A stretch of DNA of 10,364 nucleotides from Acidobacteriota bacterium (GTDB lineage: Bacteria > Acidobacteriota > Blastocatellia > Pyrinomonadales > Pyrinomonadaceae): the NCBI GenBank assembly GCA_963169175.1, contig CAUJFK010000277.1:1-10364 (forward strand), read 5' to 3'. The notes under the pieces were generated by a model. The model did no database searches, was not told the origin of the DNA, and saw only the letters and a program-made list of their open reading frames with translations. How positions within the stretch are numbered: position 1 is the stretch's first letter; each line of letters begins with the position of its first letter. The translations under genes were made by a program, and so were the position numbers. This document shows, piece by piece, positions 5,484 through 10,364 of this stretch.

Positions 5484-6722
5484 TTAACCACAATCTTTGC
5501 TCTTTTCTTCGGCGGCTCGTTTGAGTTCTGTTACATCCTTTCTTAACCGTTCGAGGCCTTTGACGTGGGCGTTTTGGCGTTTGTATTCATCAAGCGGCTG
5601 GATCGGCGTGCCCCACCAAATGCCGGGGCGGACGATCTTTCCAGGGAGTATGCCGGCCTGCGAGCCGATAACGGCGCCGCTTTTTACACGAACGTGGTCG
5701 CCAAACCCGACCTGGCCGCCGATCACACAATCATCTTCGATAACGACGCTGCCCGAAATGCCGGTCTGTGCCGCGATTACGCAGCGTTTACCGATGTTCA
5801 CGTTGTGGCCGACCTGTACGAGATTGTCGATCTTTGTCCCTTCGCCGATGCGTGTTTCGCCAAGAGCGCCGCGGTCGATGCAGGAATTTGCACCGATCTC
5901 GACGTTGTCCTGGATAACGACGGTGCCGATCTGCGGGAACTTTTCGTAATTTCCTTCTTCGTCCTTTACGTATCCGAAGCCATCCGCGCCGATGATAGTG
6001 CCGGCGTGGATGACACAGTCGCCGCCGATCTCGACATTGTCGTAAATAACACAGTTTGGGTGAATTACGGTGAATTTGCGGATGGTGACGTTCTTGCCGA
6101 TCCGCACACCTTCGTGGATGCGACAGCCTTCACCGACATACGAATTTTCGCCGATGGTGACGAATGCTCCGATATGAGCGTTCCTAGCATCCGCCGATTC
6201 GGCTATGACAGCGGTCGGATGGCTTCCGTCCAAAAGTTGATCGCTTGCGTATAGCTTATTGACAGCGCGTGCGAACGCGAGCTTTGGGCTTTTGACGCGA
6301 ATTATTGCTTGATCATTCGGCGTACTGCGTTCCGCATTCCGCATTCCGCATTCCCCATTCCGCATTTCCGGCACACTCCCTACCGGTCGTGTTTCTGACT
6401 TTTCATCTCCGCGTCTCTGCGTCTCAGCGTTGATACGGTTTTCCTCGATCCGCATTCCGCGTTCCGCATTCCGCATTTCCGGCACACTCCCTACCGGTCG
6501 TGTTTCTGCCTCTCTGTGACTCGGTGTCTCAGTGGTTAACGGCAAAGCCGCCTGCGGAACGATGACGCATGAGGCGTTGGTCGAGGGTAATTCAGCGGCC
6601 TTTTCGAAAAATGCGATCTGACCGGTTGCTGCCTTTTCGATACTTGCCGCCGAAGTTATCTCGATCTCGCCGTCACCGCAAAGTTCGCCATCGACGAGTA
6701 CGGCAATTTCGCTCGTTTTCAT
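5484..6722 (-). CDS. lpxD: UDP-3-O-(3-hydroxyacyl)glucosamine N-acyltransferase with an in-frame repeat-derived insert
   Basis: Transfers a 3-hydroxyacyl chain from acyl carrier protein to the amine of UDP-3-O-acyl-glucosamine, the third step of lipid A synthesis. Residues 1-61 form the first part of the N-terminal uridine-binding domain (VDGELCGDGEIEI, GQIAFFEKA, ASCVIVPQAA). That domain resumes at IIRVKSPKLAFARAVNKLY (140-158). Residues ~170-365 form the left-handed beta helix of hexapeptide repeats. It includes GADGFGY (245-251) and VQVGHNVNIG (302-311), where His306 is the expected catalytic base (His239 in E. coli). The C-terminus is a short helix. At 412 residues it is longer than usual (341 in E. 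coli); residues ~62-137 are a translated repeat cluster, and without them ~336 remain. All other motifs are intact, so the gene is probably functional. No good ribosome site precedes the ATG at 6722. Confidence 0.93.
   Translation of the reverse strand: MKTSEIAVLVDGELCGDGEIEITSAASIEKAATGQIAFFEKAAELPSTNASCVIVPQAALPLTTETPSHREAETRPVGSVPEMRNAERGMRIEENRINAETQRRGDEKSETRPVGSVPEMRNGECGMRNAERSTPNDQAIIRVKSPKLAFARAVNKLYASDQLLDGSHPTAVIAESADARNAHIGAFVTIGENSYVGEGCRIHEGVRIGKNVTIRKFTVIHPNCVIYDNVEIGGDCVIHAGTIIGADGFGYVKDEEGNYEKFPQIGTVVIQDNVEIGANSCIDRGALGETRIGEGTKIDNLVQVGHNVNIGKRCVIAAQTGISGSVVIEDDCVIGGQVGFGDHVRVKSGAVIGSQAGILPGKIVRPGIWWGTPIQPLDEYKRQNAHVKGLERLRKDVTELKRAAEEKSKDCG
6332..6366. repeat. Heptamer tandem repeat CCGCATT (five units)
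   Basis: Five consecutive 7-bp units, the fourth changed to CCCCATT. A second array of four units (one CCGCGTT) lies at 6450-6477. Because 7 is not a multiple of 3, gain or loss of a single unit would shift the lpxD frame. Confidence 0.85.
6356..6397 (-). repeat. 42-bp direct repeat, copy A
   Basis: Identical over all 42 bp to 6467-6508, 111 bp (37 codons) away. With two mismatches the match extends to 6338-6397 versus 6449-6508. In lpxD it codes for ETRPVGSVPEMRN. Confidence 0.9.
6467..6508 (-). repeat. 42-bp direct repeat, copy B
   Basis: Exact partner of 6356-6397. The 111-bp offset is a multiple of three, so both copies are read in the same frame and give the same peptide. Confidence 0.9.
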
Positions 6723-6840
6723 GAACTACAATTTAGATGTTTTTCGTGGAAAAGTCAGCAAGGGTAAACCAGCTTCGCGGTTGCGGCGGTTGTTTTATGC
6801 ATCGAACTGATCGGGCAGCGGAAGCCGGAAAGGCACAATG

Positions 6841-6866
6841 AACCCACCCGCTAACGCGGGGTGGTT
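6841..6866. terminator. Hairpin between the STAS gene and lpxD
   Basis: AACCCACCCGC (6841-6851) and GCGGGGTGGTT (6856-6866) pair over most of their length around TAAC. It lies 4 bp past the stop of the STAS gene on the minus strand, so it may end that transcript. There is no T run after it. It could instead be a dispersed repeat hairpin. Confidence 0.5.
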
Positions 6867-6870
6867 GTGA

Positions 6871-7158
6871 CTAACCGGAGCGTTTTTCAGCGGCGTTAAT
6901 GGCGGTTTGGAGGAATGTTTCGATGCCTTCGATCTGAAAGCCAGTGCGGCTGTCGAGGCGGCGAAGGACGGTGGCGGATTCGCTGTCAAGAAAATCCAGA
7001 TCTGCCAGGTCAATGGTCACACAGGTGTCGAGGTCTACTTGAATGTCCGAAGCAATGCGTTCAAGCAGCAGGGCGTCGTCCAGCATCATCTCGCCTTCGA
7101 CGCGAAGCACTGTTCGGCGTCGTTCGCTGTCATCGATCTGTGTGATATGCGTAGGCAT
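6871..7158 (-). CDS. Small STAS-domain protein (anti-sigma factor antagonist-like)
   Basis: A 95-residue protein made of a single STAS-type fold. LRVEGEMMLDDALLLERIA (18-36) matches the first strands and helix. VTIDLADLDFLDSESATVLR (47-66) matches the core strand and the DSxG-like loop, where anti-sigma antagonists of the SpoIIAA type carry the phosphorylated serine; here the loop is D58-S59-E60-S61-A. A C-terminal helix (IEGIETFLQTAINAAE) closes it. Such proteins act by binding partner kinases or transporters (SpoIIAA, MlaB), but no kinase, phosphatase or sigma gene is visible here, so the partner is unknown. ATG at 7158 is preferred; a TTG two codons upstream (7164) is possible, and neither has a clear ribosome site. 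It lies 51 bp downstream of the transporter gene in the same direction. Confidence 0.75.
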   Translation of the reverse strand: MPTHITQIDDSERRRTVLRVEGEMMLDDALLLERIASDIQVDLDTCVTIDLADLDFLDSESATVLRRLDSRTGFQIEGIETFLQTAINAAEKRSG

Positions 7159-7209
7159 ATTCAAGCAGCAATTAAACGATAAATATACGCGGATGGCAAG
7201 ACATTGGTT

Positions 7210-8106
7210 TCATTTGGGCAGATGTTTCCTCGATACAAGGAATAGCCCGGCGAAAATGAAGGCCGCGGCGAGGATGAAATTCAGCCCGATCCGTTCACCG
7301 AGAATTGCGACGGCAGTGAGAAAGCCGATCACCGGCTGCAGGTAAACGAACACGGCGACCGTGGAAGGGTTGACCTTTGCGAGTGCCCAGGCGTTGAAAA
7401 AATATGGAATCGCGGTCGCGGCGATCGCAATGTGAAGAACAAGCAGCCACGTCACAGGCGTGACGGCCGCAACGTCGATCGTGGATAGGGAAAAGGCCCC
7501 AAGCGGCACACAAACGAGCGCGGAGAACAGGAAGATCCATGTGATCGAACGCATTGCTCCGTTCCGCATCACAACATTTTTAGAGGTTGCGACGTAGATG
7601 CCGTAGCAAAGGGAATTCAGGACAACAAGAAGATCGCCGATCGTTGTTTCGGCTGAAAACGAGGCGTTCCGCGGATCGATAAGAAACACGACACCGACCG
7701 CCGAAAGCAATATGCCCGCGGCCTTTCGCTTCTGGATCGTTTCAGTACCGAGGATCGCGCCCGCCAGAACGGTGAAGATAGGAATGGTCACCGAAACCAG
7801 CGAGGCGTTTACAGCCTTGGTCAGCGAAAGGCCCTTTACAAAGAAAAGCTGGTTCAATGTGATCCCGAGCAGGCCGAACACCGCCATGCGCCAGTAATCA
7901 CCCGTTTGCTCCAGGCGTATTCTTCCGCGGAATGACTGGAAAGCAAATAAGATCGCTGCCGCAATACCGACTCGAAAACCCACCAAAGCAACGCTTGGTA
8001 TGACCGAGAGCACCGCCTTGCCGGCAACGGGAAACGTGCCAAAGCATATCTGCACCACAATTAGAGCGGCATAGGCTAGATTGTTTGTGCGATCTTCGTT
8101 TTCCAC
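7210..8106 (-). CDS. EamA/DMT-superfamily transporter, 10 membrane segments
   Basis: An integral inner-membrane protein of 298 residues with two tandem EamA repeats (about 10-143 and 156-292), the standard length and layout of drug/metabolite transporters. Hydrophobic segments fall near 9-29, 36-56, 72-90, 98-119, 130-144, 156-175, 186-206, 216-234, 246-268 and 274-292. The closing block VNPSTVAVFVYLQPVIGFLT followed by LGERI is characteristic of the family, as is VNASLVSVTIPIFTVLAGAI in the first repeat. The substrate (amino acid, nucleotide or drug efflux) cannot be told from sequence. The start is GTG at 8106; no in-frame ATG occurs before the first membrane segment and the ribosome site is poor. 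It is divergent from the M28 peptidase gene. Confidence 0.9.
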   Translation of the reverse strand: MENEDRTNNLAYAALIVVQICFGTFPVAGKAVLSVIPSVALVGFRVGIAAAILFAFQSFRGRIRLEQTGDYWRMAVFGLLGITLNQLFFVKGLSLTKAVNASLVSVTIPIFTVLAGAILGTETIQKRKAAGILLSAVGVVFLIDPRNASFSAETTIGDLLVVLNSLCYGIYVATSKNVVMRNGAMRSITWIFLFSALVCVPLGAFSLSTIDVAAVTPVTWLLVLHIAIAATAIPYFFNAWALAKVNPSTVAVFVYLQPVIGFLTAVAILGERIGLNFILAAAFIFAGLFLVSRKHLPK

Positions 8107-8108
8107 AA

Positions 8109-8138
8109 TTGGCGGAGACCCGGCGAATAGGTGATAAT
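8109..8138 (+). promoter_or_regulatory. Possible promoter for the M28 peptidase gene
   Basis: TTGGCG (8109-8114) and GATAAT (8133-8138) are 18 bp apart, with the start codon about 70 bp downstream. The -10 box overlaps the -10 box of the opposite promoter, so the two could compete. The -35 match is weak. Confidence 0.3.
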
Positions 8139-8161
8139 AGCAAACAAAATCTCGAAGACAA
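8134..8161 (-). promoter_or_regulatory. Candidate sigma-70 promoter for the EamA transporter
   Basis: On the minus strand TTGTCT (8161-8156) and TATTAT (8139-8134) are separated by 16 bp. Transcription would start near 8127 and give a leader of about 20 nt before the GTG at 8106. Confidence 0.45.
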
Positions 8162-8201
8162 CGTAATACACTCCGACAATTTGATCCAACAAATAATTTC
8201 T

Positions 8202-8205
8202 GGAG
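8202..8205 (+). promoter_or_regulatory. Ribosome binding site fixing the M28 start at ATG 8212
   Basis: GGAG ends 6 nt before ATG at 8212. It favours this ATG over the TTG immediately upstream (8209). Confidence 0.75.
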
Positions 8206-8211
8206 ATATTG

Positions 8212-9876
8212 ATGAAGAAGACACTTTATTTTTCACGTTACCTGACCGCCTTTTGGCTGATCGCTGCATTTGCAACTGGTACCCTCATCCAGGGCCAGGC
8301 AGCCGCGCCGGGACGCGCTCTTTCGGCGGCTGAAACGGAGCTTGCCGAGACGATCACGATCAGCTCGATCAAGGTAATGACCGCCGCTCTCGCCTCGCCT
8401 GAAATGGAAGGCCGCGGCACAGGACAGCCGGGCGGCGACCGGGCAGCGGCCTGGATAGCAGACAAGTTCAAGTCATACGGGCTGAAACCGCTTGGAGACA
8501 AAGGAAGTTATCTGCAAAAGGTAGAGTTCAAAGAAACAACCGCAACACAGGACACGTCGTTCTTGGTCGGCGATCAGATGCTGGTGTACGGCGTCGATTA
8601 CGGGTTTCTCCCGCAGAATAATGGAAACAAGAATGTTTCGGGCGAAATGGTCTTTGTTTCTTATGGGGTCCAATCAAAACAGGCCGGAATAAACATGGTC
8701 GAAGGAGTAGATCTGTCCGGCAAGGTTGTTGTGATGACCCAAGGGCCGCCGCCAGGATTTCCGGAACCAGAGTGGGACAAGCAAAAAGCGAACATGTTGA
8801 TCCTGATGTCACTCGTTTCAGCCCGCGCGGCGGCAATCGTGATCATCGGCGATGGCGAAAACGAACATCCGCCCGAGGAACTGATCAGCTATTTCAGCCG
8901 TCGCCAATTGTCGCTCGGTGATGAGCAAGGTTATCCGCCGCAGGTGCCGCCGTTTATCTATGTCAGCGGCGCGGGTGCGGAAAACTTATTTGCAAAATCG
9001 GGAATAACGCTTAAACAGGCATTGGAGCAAGGCACTTCGCGAGCTTTCAAACCGGTCGATCTAAAGCAGAAGGCAAAGATCGTTGCGAAGTATGAATCGA
9101 AAAAGGTCACCTCAAGCAACGTCGTCGGTTATCTGGAAGGCTCAGATCCGAAGTTAAAGTCCGAAGCGGTCGTCTTTTCGGCGCACTACGATGCGTACGG
9201 CAAGGAGAATGGAAAGACCTATTTTGGTGCGGCGGACAATGCTTTGGGTACGGCGGAGATGTTAGCCGTAGCTGAGGCGTTTTCCAAAGTCTCGCAAAAG
9301 CCAAAACGATCGCTTGTGTTCATCGCCGTAACCGGCGAGGAATATGGACTATACGGTTCAAAATATTGGGCAAAGAACCCGACGTGGGACGTTAAGAAAG
9401 TTGCTGCCGATCTCAATCTCGATGGCATCGGCACGGAAGTTTACGGCCCAGTAAAGACGATCGTTGGGTACGGCGGGGAGCATTCAACACTGGGTGCAAT
9501 GCTCGAAGATGTAGCAAAGGCATACGGCGTAAATGTCATTCCAGACCCAATGCCGGACGAAAAGGTCTTTTATCGTTCGGACCATTATTCTTTTGTTGAA
9601 CGCGGCATTCCATCGCTTATGCTGCTTGGGGCGCCGGCAGGTGATAAAGAAGTTTGGATAAAGCGTATTAAGGACTGGGAAAAGACCGACTATCATCAAC
9701 CGGGCGACGTCGTCCAGCCAACCTGGGTATGGGAAGGCCCGGAAACGGTGGCCGAGGTAATGGCAATTCTGGGCGGGCGCATATCAGAAAACGCCGATAT
9801 GCCAAGCTGGCTGCCGAGTTCGCGATTCTCGAAATTCGAACGGGGAAATACGAAGGAAATACCGGAAGAGAAGTAA
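8212..9876 (+). CDS. Secreted M28-family zinc metallopeptidase with PA-like insert
   Basis: An exported aminopeptidase-type enzyme of 554 residues, expected to remove amino acids or small peptides from substrates in the periplasm or outside the cell. A Sec signal peptide (MKKTLYFSRY, hydrophobic core, GQAAAPG) is followed by a motif common in the family, LASPEMEGRGTG (60-71). A PA-like region with VDLSGKVVVM (166-175) lies at about 140-265. The M28 catalytic domain follows with all five expected metal and catalytic positions: His325 (FSAHYDAYG), Asp342 (AADNALGT), Glu376-Glu377 (TGEEYGLYGS), Asp404 (LNLDGIG) and His458 (RSDHYSF). This is a complete co-catalytic di-zinc site, so activity is likely; Glu376 is the expected general base. 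It is divergent from the transporter gene. Substrate specificity cannot be read from the sequence. Confidence 0.93.
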   Translation: MKKTLYFSRYLTAFWLIAAFATGTLIQGQAAAPGRALSAAETELAETITISSIKVMTAALASPEMEGRGTGQPGGDRAAAWIADKFKSYGLKPLGDKGSYLQKVEFKETTATQDTSFLVGDQMLVYGVDYGFLPQNNGNKNVSGEMVFVSYGVQSKQAGINMVEGVDLSGKVVVMTQGPPPGFPEPEWDKQKANMLILMSLVSARAAAIVIIGDGENEHPPEELISYFSRRQLSLGDEQGYPPQVPPFIYVSGAGAENLFAKSGITLKQALEQGTSRAFKPVDLKQKAKIVAKYESKKVTSSNVVGYLEGSDPKLKSEAVVFSAHYDAYGKENGKTYFGAADNALGTAEMLAVAEAFSKVSQKPKRSLVFIAVTGEEYGLYGSKYWAKNPTWDVKKVAADLNLDGIGTEVYGPVKTIVGYGGEHSTLGAMLEDVAKAYGVNVIPDPMPDEKVFYRSDHYSFVERGIPSLMLLGAPAGDKEVWIKRIKDWEKTDYHQPGDVVQPTWVWEGPETVAEVMAILGGRISENADMPSWLPSSRFSKFERGNTKEIPEEK

Positions 9877-9889
9877 CCCGCAGACAATG

Positions 9890-9924
9890 AACTAGCGGAT
9901 GAATCGATGAGTCATCCGCTAGTT
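9890..9924. terminator. 13-bp perfect hairpin after the M28 gene
   Basis: AACTAGCGGATGA (9890-9902) pairs perfectly with TCATCCGCTAGTT (9912-9924) around a 9-nt loop, 14 bp after the stop codon. The T run is short (GTTTG). It lies between convergent genes and could end transcripts from both sides. Confidence 0.65.
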
Positions 9925-9949
9925 TGCTGAATCAGACGGCCTCGATGGT

Positions 9950-10180
9950 TTACGATCCATGAAAGATCTCAGTCGCCATCTGGCCAGGTACTGAGACAAA
10001 AACGAAGTATTGTTTTGGATAAAGGTAGTCTTCGCCCTCGTCGTCAATAACGCGGAAATAATCAGATCTGGCCGCTGTTTCGTCTGGGCGGATCTGATAG
10101 ATCTTTCTTGGAGTAAGCAAGGCCTCTTCGTCGCTGAAAACGCATACGGCTAGTTCAGTTCCTTTCTCCATGGTTTCCAT
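9950..10180 (-). CDS. Small hypothetical protein, 76 residues
   Basis: An acidic soluble protein without signal peptide or membrane segment. The central part reads LLTPRKIYQIRPDETAARSD, then YFRVIDDEGEDYLYPKQYFV. This layout (a short strand, a linker, then RVIDDEGEDYLYP) suggests a compact beta fold of SH3-like size. I cannot assign a function; similar short proteins seem familiar from acidobacterial genomes, but that is from memory. Codon use and composition resemble the neighbouring genes, which supports it as real. ATG at 10180 and ATG at 10171 are both possible starts; neither has a strong ribosome site. It converges with the M28 peptidase gene. The palindrome at 10226-10243 is about 45 bp upstream. 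Confidence 0.65.
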   Translation of the reverse strand: METMEKGTELAVCVFSDEEALLTPRKIYQIRPDETAARSDYFRVIDDEGEDYLYPKQYFVFVSVPGQMATEIFHGS

Positions 10181-10225
10181 TTAACCCAGATTACGCATTG
10201 GAAAAAAAGAAATTGGTAATAGGAA

Positions 10226-10243
10226 GTTAAACGCACGTTTAAC
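10226..10243. promoter_or_regulatory. Perfect palindrome GTTAAAC-N4-GTTTAAC, candidate operator
   Basis: GTTAAACG-CA-CGTTTAAC is an 8-bp perfect inverted repeat with 2-bp centre, about 45 bp upstream of the small gene's start. GTTAAAC-ACGC-GTT starts at 10351 and runs off the window end, consistent with a second copy. Its size and symmetry fit a dimeric helix-turn-helix regulator site. No regulator gene is visible. Confidence 0.45.
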
Positions 10244-10303
10244 ATTTGTTGTTTGAATAAGTTAGATGAAAACATCATCCAAAAAGTTCTAACGCGTAGC
10301 ATT

Positions 10304-10327
10304 AGGATTTTCTCGAGAAAAAATCCT
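10304..10327. terminator. A/T-rich hairpin in the right-hand intergenic region
   Basis: AGGATTTT and AAAAAATCCT flank the palindromic centre CTCGAG, giving a long stem with a small bulge. It could be a transcription terminator for a gene beyond the right edge or part of a regulatory region. I see no coding sequence in 10181-10364. Confidence 0.35.
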
Positions 10328-10364
10328 TGCAACATGCTGGATGTAAAGAAGTTAAACACGCGTT

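Larger units (their letters stand above)
6312..6539 (-). repeat. Repeat cluster inserted in frame within lpxD
   Basis: This ~228-bp (76-codon) block has no counterpart in ordinary LpxD. In coding direction it runs: a CACAGAG-type word (TTAACCACTGAGACACCGAG), a unit coding ETRPVGSVPEMRNAE, AATGCGG heptamers, a second degenerate CACAGAG-type word (GAGACGCAGAGACGCGGAG), the ETRPVGSVPEMRN unit again, and more heptamers. It contains no stop in the lpxD frame and its length is a multiple of three. The exact edges are estimates from where LpxD-like sequence ends and resumes. Confidence 0.8.

Noticed and set aside
5565..6254. 229-codon plus-strand frame antisense to lpxD
   Set aside because: Its Asp/Ala-rich composition mirrors the hexapeptide repeats of LpxD read backwards. 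The minus strand carries conserved LpxD motifs.
6338..6508. Possible CRISPR-like array (two near-identical repeats with a spacer)
   Set aside because: Only two copies, the units contain heptamer tandem repeats, and the whole lies in frame within lpxD. There are no cas genes.
7898..8275. 125-codon minus-strand frame overlapping the transporter start
   Set aside because: Cys/Arg/Ser-rich shadow frame spanning the promoter region and the peptidase start, with no motif.
10150..10359. 69-codon minus-strand frame at the right end
   Set aside because: Phe/Met/Leu-rich translation of AT-rich non-coding DNA; it overlaps the start of the small hypothetical gene and crosses the palindrome and hairpin.

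Overview
This is a stretch of bacterial chromosome, most likely from an acidobacterium of the Blastocatellia/Pyrinomonadaceae type. That placement is an inference. It rests on moderate G+C, a secreted beta-propeller protein with (Pro-Thr)n linkers and a C-terminal domain resembling the Solibacter-type family TIGR03437, an outer-membrane lipid A pathway (lpxB, lpxD), and many dispersed short repeats. No plasmid, phage or transposase gene is visible.

Layout. 1-642 (-): branched-chain aminotransferase IlvE, cut by the window's left edge. 643-1150: non-coding, holding a ~320-bp symmetric repeat element (34-bp terminal inverted repeats enclosing four hairpins) and then a strong hairpin terminator. 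1151-3892 (-): large secreted TolB/PD40-like beta-propeller protein. 4096-5295 (+): lpxB. 5296-5483: convergent spacer filled mostly by an imperfect inverted repeat of the CACAGAG type. 5484-6722 (-): lpxD, carrying a ~228-bp in-frame block of repeat DNA between its two domains. 6871-7158 (-): small STAS-domain protein. 7210-8106 (-): EamA/DMT-family transporter. 8212-9876 (+): secreted M28 zinc peptidase with a PA-like insert. 9950-10180 (-): small hypothetical protein. 10181-10364: AT-rich, with one complete and one edge-truncated copy of the palindrome GTTAAAC-N4-GTTTAAC.

Functional links. LpxB and LpxD act in the same pathway (lipid A, outer membrane) but are convergent and so not co-transcribed. 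LpxD adds the N-linked acyl chain to UDP-3-O-acyl-glucosamine, and LpxB later joins two monosaccharide units. IlvE belongs to Val/Leu/Ile synthesis. The propeller protein and the M28 peptidase are exported. The transporter, STAS protein and lpxD lie in the same direction and could share a transcript, with a hairpin between the STAS gene and lpxD.

I found no clear new defence, secretion or biosynthetic system. The most unusual content is repeat DNA: the symmetric hairpin element at 710-1032, and the repeat cluster that has entered the lpxD reading frame without breaking it, next to a related repeat just beyond the gene's 3' end.
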